Positions 54,643 through 64,000 of a stretch of DNA of 64,000 nt are shown here, one piece after another. The first letter of the stretch is position 1. The number at the start of each line of letters is the position of its first letter. A program made the position numbers and the translations under genes. Source of the stretch: Furcasterigmium furcatum (lineage: Eukaryota; Ascomycota; Sordariomycetes; Glomerellales; Plectosphaerellaceae); assembly GCA_001599815.1 (NCBI GenBank), contig BCIA01000003.1, positions 4,996,438 through 5,060,437 of the forward strand. Reading direction: 5' to 3'. The notes below the pieces were generated by a model that saw only the letters and a program-made list of their open reading frames with translations, ran no database searches and was not told where the DNA came from.

Positions 54643-56217
54643 TGACTTTTCTCGATTTCTCCTGGTCTCTTCTTGAGTGCTGGACGGGGCCGTCACCGGA
54701 ATATCGTCGAGCAGTATGTCTCGACATTAGTCGACAAGTTTGGCCAGGTTGTCACCTGCATCGATCCGCCCGACTCGACCAGCGGGAATCACTACGCCCT
54801 CTACCCCTGCGTCTCGCCGGCGCTGTCGTGTTCGCCACTTGACGAGGGTACGAGTCCGCCTATTCCCAACACCGTCCTCCCGACGGACGAGGGCGTCGCC
54901 CCAGGCGTCTGCCAGTTCTTCCAGCTGCCGCCTCGCATCAACCAGGACGCTCGGCTCAATGTGCAACCCCTCGTGCTGGATGCGGCCGAGCCCTCCGGGA
55001 TCCGGTGCGCTTCCGACTGGGAGAGCCCCGTCTGGGGCTGGATTTTCATCGACTACGCGGACCAGTCCCTCAAGACATATCGCCCGGACGGTACCATGAT
55101 TGCCGAGCTCGTCCTCATGCCCGATACCCGGAGGCCCGTGATCCACACCCCGGGAGAAATGGATCTGCCGCCGCCGCCGCCGCCGCAGGAGGACGACACG
55201 GCTCTACCGGTAGGCGATGACACCAGGATCCTGGCCCTCACGCGCCAGCTTGCCGACAGCGAGGCGGTGTGCAAGGGGCTCTTCGACGTCCTCACGGCCG
55301 CCCTCTCCGGCACCACGTCTCTGCCGACGCACTACCCGTCCTTCCTCCCCGCCGTGTTGGGCCGCCCCTTCGCCCTCGTCGACTTTGGCCTCAGTCTCGA
55401 GCTCGCCACGCCGCCACAAATGAACCAGTCTCTCCTCTGCCCTTCCGGCCCCGACGTCGCCCTGACCGACTACCGGTTCCACTACAAGCTCGGCAACAGC
55501 GACGCGGGCTTCGACGGGTTGATGGCGTACTCGGCCCCCCTACTCACGGGCAAGCTGGAGCGCATGCACACGGACTACTACCGCCACACGCCCGCCGGCC
55601 TCGACGACGACGTCTTCGGCCCGATCACGGACCATCCCTCCCTGGTGCCGTTCTTCCTGCCGGTTGACACGCCGGATCGTCCCTCAGCGCTCCTCGGGAG
55701 GATGGACGTGTACACGGCCATTGTGGACCCCTTCGTGCCGCTCCACGTCTACACAGGCGGGGTGATGCCCCCGGTACCGCTGCCACTGCCCAGCTGGGCG
55801 ATCGAGCAAGCCATGCGAAAGATAGGAGCGGCGTTCCGGGTCGGGCCGCTGGTTGTGCCGGGGCTGGAGCTCAACCCCTCTCCTCAAGCCCCAGTCCCGG
55901 CGTCTCGCCCAACGATGGCGGACGTCAAGCCCGAGCAGCCCAAGGTGCAGGTTGCGGCACCGCCGTTTGGGGACTGGAAGTGGCTGCAGGCCACGGCCTC
56001 TGGCGACGCGGCGCCCGAGGGAGAGTCAGGGGAGGGCGAGGAGGAGGACGGGGCGCCGCCTCGCTGGGTGGAATACCGGCTGGAAGCCGTGGAGAAGGGG
56101 ATCAGGGTCGGCGATGGCGGTCCGCCTGTCATTGTCCAGGGTTGGCTCAAGGAGAACATCGTTCAAAGGCCAGCGGAAGGGAGCCAGTTGCCAAAGCCGG
56201 TTGGCGCTGGTGCTTGA
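54643..56217 (+). pseudogene. 5'-truncated bacterial-type protein fragment (514-codon frame without ATG)
   Basis: The frame is open from just after a TGA at 54643-54645 to the stop at 56217. It has no ATG for its first ~140 codons, and those codons are clearly protein-like (SPVWGWIFIDYADQSLKTY, PDGTMIAELVLMP, RPFALVDFGLSLELATPP, DYRFHYKLGN, MDVYTAIVDPFVPLHVYTGG, FRVGPLVVPG). From memory these blocks belong to the C-terminal half of long uncharacterised bacterial proteins that resemble the 51338-54635 family in style. A polyproline run from CCG repeats lies at 55168-55188. I infer a truncated copy or an inversion breakpoint near 54640-54670. An unseen upstream exon or a non-ATG start is the alternative. 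Confidence 0.55.
55168..55188 (+). repeat. CCG microsatellite encoding polyproline
   Basis: Seven consecutive CCG-type codons inside the 54673 frame (PPPPPPP). It lies in a linker between two conserved-looking blocks. Confidence 0.6.
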
Positions 56218-56428
56218 CAGGTGCAAACGTGCATCCCGTCAATACATCTTGCATATGACACATGTTTGATCCCTTCCACTCCATGATCAAACCCATCTCG
56301 GTCCTTAGGTCATAGGAATTACAGATAAGAAGCTTTTGGGAGGTGAGCTGAGAGACAAGTGAGATTATCGGCTGCTGCAACAGAAGAAATACCCCAGCAA
56401 TCCACCGAGAATCTTTTCCGGCACCCTA

Positions 56429-58160
56429 CTACTCCAGCAATTTCTCAACATCAGACACGACCTTCCTCCTCTGTCTCAGAACACACCTGTAGAAGATGCT
56501 GTACGTGATGATTGTCAGCAGGATCGCAGCCCCCACGTAGATCCAAAAGGCCGGAGGCAGATTGTTCTCATCCTCATCCTTCCACTCGAAGAAGTCCATG
56601 GAAAAGAACGACTGGCACACGATGTCAGTTGCCTCTCTATAGGTTTGGTAATTCTTCGCGGAACCGTACAGAAAGGAACGTGGCCGGGAGAAAGAGCATC
56701 CCCAGTGTCGCGATCGACTTCATCAGGCTACCGTCTCGACGGGCGAGACGGGCCACCTCCAGGTTGACCTTGGCGATCCGTAGATTGGTCTGGGCGTCGC
56801 CTCTTCCAATAGCATTGAGCTCCTAAGAAGCGTGAGTTACTCGTGCTGGGATCATCGGGCAAGGAAATCAGGGGGTAACTCACCATCTGGTTTGCCAAAG
56901 CCAAGCCGTCTAGTATGCAGGTGCACTCCCGGATATACTCATCATACTCATCCAGGAGCTCCTCCAGTCTGTCCTTGATTCGATTGCTCGCCTCCTCCCA
57001 TGCCCGCACCTTTGACTCTTCCCACTCGACGCCAAGGGTCTTCGGGTCATGCATAGTGTCGACTTGCTCCTTCATCTTGACAAGCTTAGCGCCCCATGTT
57101 GCCAGTCCTTCTCGTATATATGCAATGTCCATCCATATTTGCACAGAAGACTCGTTCTGCACAGAGCTCTGGGAGGCTGTTGGGGACTTTGGTGGCGTTG
57201 GACTCTCACCCCCAGATTCGTCGCGTTTCTCTTTTTCGATGCTACTCGCAACAACCGGAGGAATCTGTGAAACATGCGTCGGATCCGGGGGATGTTGCCC
57301 TGGGACCCTTTCTCGGCCTCTCAAAAAGCGTAGTGCCTTCTCAGAAAGATCCCATGGCCGTTTCGCAATCCCTGAACGTTCACTTCTGCTCCCTAAGGCT
57401 GAAAGGTCATCCGTGGGAACATCCATGGCCTTCAAATCGAGTATCTTTTGAGGCAGCTTCGGCCTATTATCACGGACAAGTTGGATATGTCTGTCCCTTT
57501 CCATGTCAGCAAACAGAAGAGGCAACATCATTGGGTGGAGGATGTGCCCGTCGAAATTCGAAAGACGCCCGCTGATGAGTTCCGCGTCTGTGAGTAAATG
57601 GCCTTGTATTGTATGCTTCGACAAGTCGCATCCAAACCATGTGGCGTTCGTCGTCATTGAGTCCGGAAAAAATGTGACCGCCAGGGCCATGTCTCCAGGC
57701 CATTCCCCTGATGTGCGGCAATTGAAGACTGATAGTCTACTTAGCAATTATGATCATATTTCATTTGTCTTCTTCAAGCAAAAACTGCTTGAACTCACTG
57801 ATAGACTTGTGCGGTTCCGAAGACGGCTCGGCGTTGCGCCACTCGTATGCAAAGCTGATGAATGCACAGCTCGTCGGACGATTGATGGCTCGGAACACAG
57901 AGCTGTGTATCATCATGGTCTGCTGAAGTTGAGAGAAGGTCTCACGGAGGAATGGCATCGTCTGTAGCGACTTGCCCTTCCCCGCAAGTACCAGATTGAT
58001 TTTGGACGCGGCGTCACCGCGTTCAGGGAAAATCAGACCCTGAAAAGGGACAAGTGGGAGAGTCAGCATTGATTCAACGCCTTCACGTCGTTGAAGGGTC
58101 TCACCTCGGTTAGAGTGTGCTGAAATTGATCATCATCGGTAAATTGATGGCGGGATTTCT
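56429..58160 (-). CDS. CorA-like Mg2+-transporter-domain membrane protein, 5' exons unresolved
   Basis: Supported exons, all in phase: ...-58105, 58039-57799, 57728-56884, 56822-56670 and 56611-56429. The C terminus is the typical fungal CorA-like end: a coiled, charged region (RIKDRLEELLDEYDEYIREC), then RDGSLMKSIATLGMLFLPAT, the intron, SFFSMDFFEWKDED, and a last helix PAFWIYVGAAILLTIITYSIF. Two membrane helices close to the C terminus fit CorA topology, but the usual GMN signature after the first helix is not seen, so magnesium transport is doubtful. The region before (FVFRAINRPTSCAF-like) is a cytosolic domain. Upstream of 58160 I could not find a consistent start; the gene may extend to about 58450 or beyond. 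Confidence 0.7.
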
Positions 58161-59120
58161 CGCTGACCTGATCGCGGTTGCTCAGCCCCGGAAATTACAG
58201 GGAAGCGCAGGGACTGACTCCAGTGAACCTCTTCTTGTTGAGAATGAATACTTCAACTGCTCCAGGCAAGAAAGTGAGCAGCCCCCAGTCATTTGCGGGC
58301 ATGCTCTCATGTCGACGAATCCAGGTGGAAGACATTGCTGGGCTCGAGATCCGGCTGCGTCGACTCTGCGGCCTAAAAGTGTTCGAATTAAAGCAACAGA
58401 CCACTTGGAAGAAATACCGTCCACGGTCAAACAAAGATATTGTGCTCAAGATCAAGATCAGCAGTCGAAATTATGGACGGCGTACACAGTCTTCTCAAAA
58501 GGAAATCTCGAGGCCAACCCAACTCATGCGACAGGCTGCCTCCGGTCACTTTTGGATGAGGCTTTTCTTTTTCTTTTTTCCGATTCTGGAAAAACTGGAG
58601 GGGTGCATGGAAAAGCAAAAAGAGTGGCTTGTCATTTGACAGCCTGATCTTGGCCAGCATACGACCGGTGAATGCAACCGCCAGTAAGCCTGGATTGTTG
58701 CATCAGCAGGCCACCCTCTCAGTACACATCCGAGCTGGCAGCCTGGTGTTCCTAACAAACCACTGTCATTGGAGCCCCATCCGTCCGAGTCCAATGACCA
58801 AATCCCCGGTGCCGTCTGAGATGTGATATGCAGAGGTTTGATAGGAGGGTGTGCCACTTCCCGTGATATCCTCCTCGATAGAAATGCCAGACAGGCTTGA
58901 ACGAGGACGCACGCCCATCGGCTCGGGCACCGCTGCATGCAAAGAGCCTCATCCTCTCGGCGGAGTGGGCAGTCGAGGACAACCATCACCTGCCTGCACT
59001 TAGGAGCATAAGTAAGGCTGCGGGTTCTCTCGATCAGAATGTTCTTTGTGCTTTCTGTTGTTCCGGCTTCAAGGCAACTCTTCTTGACCTGCACCCACTT
59101 CCACGCCTGAGAAAGTCAAC

Positions 59121-59580
59121 ATGATAGACCAAACTCTGGCCTTTGACTACGGAACTCACGAAAAGCTGGAGGAGAAGCTTGCGAGGATCGTTGGAGCAGG
59201 AAACTTCAACGTACTTGGGGTTTGTTACCTGTTCCTGTCAGCAATATGAATATCCTGGACTGACTCTTCGACAGAGAACCAGAAGATGCTGGGAGATCAA
59301 GGTCATCCGATACTTGACTTACGTGAGCATCCATGTCATCTCGCATCTGAAGCTGTCAACTAAATGAATTTGTTCCCAAAAGGACGAGATTAACGAGGTC
59401 AAGACCTTCATGAAGGCAGCTTGCCGCCCCGATCCCTTCACTTAAATCGATTATGCAGCGGACGAACCCTGGTCTGAAATAGTTGAAGGGAACAGTGATG
59501 GGAAATATACAGTAGCATGGAGATGGGAAAGGGACGAGGGCGTCATGTATATTGATTACAATCAGCTATCTGGTATCGAT
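59121..59580 (+). pseudogene. Decayed remnant of an unknown gene
   Basis: Starts with ATG in MIDQTLAFDYGTHEKLEEKL and continues ARIVGAGNFNVLG, a good protein-like start. After two possible introns the coding signal resumes at DEINEVKTFMKAACRPDPFT, is stopped by TAA at about 59445, and carries on in the same frame as IDYAADEPWSEIVEG and WRWERDEGVMYIDYNQLSG. A premature stop inside a continuous protein-like frame argues for a pseudogene. Family not recognised. Confidence 0.5.
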
Positions 59581-60743
59581 CACGCCTACTTCCCAACTTG
59601 ATTCCTGGAGAGCAACGGATGGAAATTCCTCCATCTTTTCACCCAGACGAGCAGTACCAATTTTCATGTCCATGAAGCTCTCCTACTGTGCCCTGAGGCG
59701 ACAAAGTCGTCAAATAATCTCACATCAAGATCCTGTGCCACCTCCTTTTAGGAGCATGCCAGCTCGGTCCCACTCCATAACATTGATCAATCATCTCTTG
59801 AGATAGCTTTCCCCCTCGAGCCGTGATGAAAAAGTCCTCGTGAGTTCTCTGCAACCAACATGCCAGTCAGCGAAGTTCGATGTGATAGGGGCTGCGTGGG
59901 TTGATGAAATCGTCATACGGTGACGGTGTAACCATTCTTGTACGTTGCATTCAGGAGATTCTCCAACCGAGGAATACTGAGGCCATCTCCCTCGATCTTA
60001 TATTTCCTCTCAGTCCCGTGGTCGGCGGATTTGGACCGTTTCCAGAGATGCATGCTGTGTAAAAGGAGGTCGGTCGGGGTGGCCGGGGGTGGGGGCTTAA
60101 GGGACTGGAACAGCGACCGAGTAGGTACTGGAAATAATAATCGTCAAGATCAGCGGGACAGACTGAGGAGAAAATTGGGGGACCTTATGTTGGTCTGCTC
60201 GCACTCGCGGACACGGAACCCCCAAGCCACATGTTGGCCGTGTAATGACCCAGCCGTGTCTTGTGGCCTTGGGGTGTGTTACACAGCATGAGCCGGTCAG
60301 GTCATTCCGCCACCAGCGGCTGCAAGGAATTCAAGGGAGTGGTGTGTCAGTCTCGACCAATTGCGCGTCTTCTAGATACGCAGAGCCTGATTTAAATATG
60401 GGTTGGATACAAGGGCTTCACGGCCCCGAGGCGTGTTGGATGGCCACCTGCTTGGCGGATGGGCAACAACAAACAGCGCTGCGATGCATCAAAACTGCCC
60501 CCTATTTCCACATCTGCCTTGGCGACTCAGCATGGGATACTAAATAAGGGCTGTGTCTCGCCATGTCTCGCTCTATATTTGGCCCTCGTAGGGCCAGGAC
60601 AACAGAGTAGACGTCAAGATTAAACAATATTCACTGTTCTTCCTCAGGGAGAGTGAGAGTCGACGCCCTCCCTGTTGGGTTTCCGCATCGGGTCGACCAC
60701 GTTGACATCACACCGCACGAAGAGGGCTTGGTCACTGCCACTC
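59581..60743. other. Intergenic, no gene seen
   Basis: No supported frame. Upstream region of the kinase gene. Confidence 0.5.
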
Positions 60744-63130
60744 ATGTCGCCTCATTCCTCGCAGGCTTCAGGAATTGGAGAACACGACGGGAGACATGGC
60801 GACAATCCACTGGTAGGTCTGCTCCCGCCGGACATAATTCGTGCACGTCGCCGCCAGTCGTGGAACCCGAAACATCCAATGACGTGCCTCCCGAAAGATA
60901 ACCTTCAACTGACTGGCCTGTCCCCTTGAGATCGATTCACACACCACAACGGCAGCCCTGGATCCTGCTGTCCACGATCAGGCTGGTCCGTCTGTCGGCG
61001 ATTCTTCCAGCGATCCCGTCGCCAATGCGGTCTTACTGAGGGAGGACGGTGCTGTTTTTGATGAGAGCGGTCCCGATATCAGCCTTAACGACGACGGCAG
61101 CGACCCTGAGCTGGAAATTCTCATCCACAGAGCCCTCATACCCGAGAGAATCACGAGTAATGAAGGCAGGTATTTCCTCCCTCGGTCATCTCTCCTCGAC
61201 ATCTGTCACTGCAGGGCTGTTTTCCTGGAAATACTCCGACGCACCCCTGAGAATGACGAAGCCGTGGACCAAGCCGCAGCAAGGGAGTGCGCTCGCTGGG
61301 TTTGCCGAGGCCAAGGGGATACCGGCACGGGCGCTCGCAAGATCTTTGCCATTCTGGTGTTGATCAAGGAAGTCGGGCTCATCTTGGATTTCATGCGCGA
61401 AAAGGTCGGGGACTCCAGCTTGCCATTCTCCATGGACCCGGAAGATCAGCACCTCTCCGCCCAAACCGCAGCTTCCCCTATAGCATTCCTTGAGGGAGAC
61501 GGGATGAAGGGCACCAGGAGAAACTTCCACTGGAAGCAACGTTTTGTCGATGCCCCAGTTCTGGAAGACTACGCCGCCAAAAGGCCGCGCCATCACAGCT
61601 TCGAGCGGGGAACAATCATGCCATGGTCTGAATTCGACCACGTGAAGCGAAAAGGTGGCTTCAGTGTGGTCAAGAAGGTCAAAGTCCACCGCAGTCACCA
61701 CAGCTTTGTACGCGATCACCCCATCCTCTCTGAAACATCAAAACTGCTTGTTCATCACCTCAGAAGACAGACCTATGCTGACCTGCTGAGTCCCAGCCCC
61801 CCATGAACGAGTTCTTCGCACTCAAGGTACTCAAAGCTGAGGATGACCCAAGAGATCAAGAACATGTCCTCAAGCGTTTCGAGCACGAGAAGAGAGTCAT
61901 CGAAAAGCTAGCTCTTAGCCCTCACATCCTGGAGTTGTTTGCAACATTTCATATCGACGGGACTTACATGTTTCTCTTCCCATGGTCTGAGAGAGGGAGC
62001 CTGGGAGATTTATGGGCTGAGAAACCGCCCCGTTCGCCAACAGAAGTCATGCCCATCGGTCCGAAATTCACGCCCGAATATTTCATGCACTGGGTTGCGG
62101 AACAATTCTTGGGCATCGTCGATGCCCTCCACCAGATGCACTACGAGGCCCGCGGGTCAATTGACATGAGCAGCCAGGATAGTCCTTCGAGGGGTACTAC
62201 GGCAGACGCGACAGAAACGCCTCCGTCCAGGTTCTGCATGCACTGCGATATCAAGCCCGAGAACATCATATTCTCCAGCCGCGGCCAAGAAGATGGCGAT
62301 ATCGGAACCTTGAAGCTGGCGGACTTTGGCTTAGCGAGGTTGTACCGGGAATCCTCACGGATCATGAACGGTACGAGGCCAACGACCTTGACGTACCGTC
62401 CGCCCGAGCACGATGGACATGGCGGGGTCAACGGCGTGAGCTCCCCCAAGTCAGACATCTGGGCCCTCGGATGCGTTCTCTTGGAGCTCATGACGTGGGT
62501 CGTTCAGGGGGTAGAGGCCATTGAAGTATTTGCCAAGGAACGACAGGACGAGGACGCCCGCCCGAACGTCAGATGGACCGAGGACAACTTTTTCAAGAAG
62601 ATCAAGACAGGTCCACGACAGACCATGTCCGCAACGTTCAGGCTGGTTCGCGACCGGACCTTGGACGGGGTTTCCTTGACGAATTCATATGCCTTGAAAT
62701 CAAGCGTGACGAAGGTAGTACATGTGCCCGCCACGCCCACCCTATCATGCGCCATCCTGCAAGGGCTTACAGAAAGCGCTGACAGCTGAACTTTTCGCAG
62801 CGGACAACTTGTATACAGCAGGACGGACGCCGAGGCCGTGGCCCGGCCTTCTTAGTTGAGTTTCTTGACTTCATCTGCACCCGCATGCTCCATGAAGACC
62901 GAGAAAAGCGCGCCGAGGCATCGGAAGTAAGCAAATTTCTTCGCGCCTGTTTGAAGAAGGGGCTAGACGGAAAGGACAGGCAGTATTGGGCATGGAAGCA
63001 GGCCACTGAAGTGGTCGCCGTCGGCGGGCAAGGCCTCGTCCCAGAGTCACACAACCTGGGGAAAGGAAATCAAGGGGGGGCGATCAGCTACAGGACAATC
63101 ACGGGGCCAGGCACTGGCTTGTTGAGATAG
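60744..63130 (+). CDS. Protein kinase (Ser/Thr type), termini uncertain
   Basis: Coding signal is continuous from about 60939 to 61707, followed by an 83 bp intron (61708-61790) and exon 61791 onward. Kinase motifs: glycine loop KGGFSVVKKVKVH, VAIK lysine in FFALKVLK, catalytic loop HCDIKPENII (near 62240; Cys replaces the usual Arg of HRD), DFG in LADFGLARL (near 62322), the YRPPE variant of APE, and DIWALGCVLLELMTW. The catalytic Asp and Asn are present, so activity is possible. An N-terminal region of about 250 residues (LEILIHRALIPERI, KIFAILVLIKEVGLI) matches fungal kinases that carry a helical N extension. The 3' part needs one or more introns around 62500-62870 before FLDFICTRMLHEDREKR; the true start may be the ATG at 60744. 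Ends at TAG 63130, adjacent to a transposon. Confidence 0.7.
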
Positions 63131-63147
63131 CTAACGTCCCACACCCA

Positions 63148-63179
63148 TTACCTGGCCACCCCCCTTACCTGGCCACCCC
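63148..63179 (+). repeat. Tandem 15-mer TTACCTGGCCACCCC at the transposon 5' end
   Basis: Two identical copies separated by two bases, about 110 bp upstream of the transposase ATG. Subterminal repeats of this kind often bind the transposase's own DNA-binding domain. Confidence 0.6.
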
Positions 63180-63284
63180 AAAACTCCACACCGCTTCTTT
63201 GACCACCCCAACTAAATCGCTCATATCTTTACGAAACCTAGATAGATTTCTTCCAGACTTTCTACAGCTCTAGATCTATCAATT

Positions 63285-64000
63285 ATGAAGACCTATACAG
63301 AAGATGACGTCGACCAGGCTCTTGAAGCTATCGCAAATGGGCAATCTATCCGCAAGGCTTCCCTGGAGTGGGGCATTCCTAGGTCAACCCTTTCAACGCG
63401 TGCCTATGGGGTCCAACCCAAGGAAACTGCCCATACCCAACGGCAGAAGCTATCCCCGACCCAGGAAAAACAGCTATCAGAATGGATCCGGATCCAGGCT
63501 GCCCTAGGGCTCCCCCCAACCCATCAACAAGTCAGGGATTTCGCAGACCGGATACTACGCCTCCGAGGAGACCCCCAGGGCATCGGGAAGAACTGGTTCC
63601 AAGCCTTCCTCAAGAGGAACCCATCTATCAAGGTCTATAGAGCCAGGCCTATCGATTCCCAGCGTATCAACGGAGCCTCAGCTGACGTTATCAGGACTTG
63701 GTTCCGACGTCTAGCCGTCCCAGAGATCCAGGCTATCCAGCCAGCCAACAGATACAATATGGATGAGACGGGTATCCTAGAGGGTCGAGGGGCCAACGGT
63801 CTGGTCCTGGGATCCTCTGGGAGCCAGGCTCTCCGGAAAAAGCAGCCAGGATCCAGAGCCTGGACGTCTATCTTCGAGTGTATTAGTGCAAAAGGATCCC
63901 TGCTCCCACCCTTGGTTATCTTCAAGGGCAAGACAGTCCAACAGCAGTGGTTCCCTCTGGATCTGGTTCACTATACCCAATGGAAGTTCACGGCAACAGA
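63285..64000 (+). CDS. Pogo/Fot1-like transposase, 3' partial
   Basis: An uninterrupted frame from the ATG at 63285 to the window edge (238 codons). Order: an N-terminal helix-turn-helix of psq type (TYTEDDVDQALEAIANGQSI, RKASLEWGIPRSTL), a second CENP-B-like HTH (LSPTQEKQLSEWI, GKNWFQAFLKRNPSI), then the DDE_1 catalytic domain with the first acidic motif YNMDETGIL and ISAKGSLLPPLVIFKGK. Further acidic residues lie beyond the window. The frame has no stops or RIP-like damage, so the element looks recent or active. Confidence 0.88.
   Translation, partial: MKTYTEDDVDQALEAIANGQSIRKASLEWGIPRSTLSTRAYGVQPKETAHTQRQKLSPTQEKQLSEWIRIQAALGLPPTHQQVRDFADRILRLRGDPQGIGKNWFQAFLKRNPSIKVYRARPIDSQRINGASADVIRTWFRRLAVPEIQAIQPANRYNMDETGILEGRGANGLVLGSSGSQALRKKQPGSRAWTSIFECISAKGSLLPPLVIFKGKTVQQQWFPLDLVHYTQWKFTAT

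Larger units (their letters stand above)
63131..64000 (+). mobile_element. Pogo/Fot1-like DDE transposon, 5' part (continues past window)
   Basis: The element appears to start immediately after the kinase stop, with GTCCCACACCC and a tandem TTACCTGGCCACCCC motif (63148-63162 and 63165-63179) followed by further CCACCCC-type sequence, then the transposase frame. A TA dinucleotide at 63132-63133 is a possible target site. The right end is outside the window, so inverted repeats cannot be compared. Confidence 0.7.

Overview
The window looks like a gene-rich, GC-rich piece of a filamentous ascomycete genome (Pezizomycotina, probably Sordariomycetes-like; inferred from gene content and intron style, not from a database match). 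Most genes carry short 50-80 bp introns with GTRNGT donors, CTNAC/CTGAC-like branch sites and YAG acceptors. The families are typically fungal: Zn(II)2Cys6 regulators, RTA1-like membrane proteins, a FRE ferric reductase, CorA-like and ankyrin membrane proteins, and a STAND-type N-terminal domain. No tRNA, rRNA or CRISPR was seen.

Layout. 1-2023: 3' part of a YAT-family amino-acid permease (+). 2600-4425: ferric reductase (+), preceded by three exact ATCTGATAA boxes that match the fungal iron-regulatory GATA-factor site. 4861-6066: unknown gene (-). 6214-10251: large ankyrin membrane protein (-). 11273-12727: secreted-looking FMN alpha-hydroxy-acid dehydrogenase (-), divergent from a Zn2Cys6 regulator at 13861-15278. 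16320-17327: RTA1-like protein. 18355-20016: secreted carboxylesterase. 20530-21368: unknown gene. 22560-23965: F-box membrane protein. 24952-25989: GH18 protein. 27620-28598: second RTA1-like protein. 29265-30209: OCH1-like glycosyltransferase. 30701-31126: small Cys-rich protein. 31382-33629: STAND-type N-domain protein.

34452-41429 reads as a small metabolic cluster: a kinase-like protein, a Zn2Cys6 regulator, a 2-oxoglutarate/Fe(II) oxygenase and an NCS1 nucleobase transporter. A 12-Cys secreted peptide follows at 42293-42692.

The most unusual region is 43281-56217. It holds three very large, intron-poor reading frames that look bacterial in type. The first is a roughly 2,300-residue fusion of a metallo-beta-lactamase-fold hydrolase, an acidic/basic nuclear-localisation-like linker and a DUF6603-type beta-rich region. 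The second is a roughly 1,098-residue protein of a family I know only as uncharacterised bacterial proteins. The third is a head-to-head 514-codon frame that resembles the C-terminal half of another such protein and has no start codon. The first two each contain a single-base frameshift, so the set is either a decaying transferred module or an intact one with assembly errors.

56429-64000: CorA-like membrane protein (-), a decayed gene remnant, a protein kinase gene (+), and at the right edge the 5' part of a pogo/Fot1-like DDE transposon. A diverged dispersed repeat occurs twice (about 10566 and 17352).
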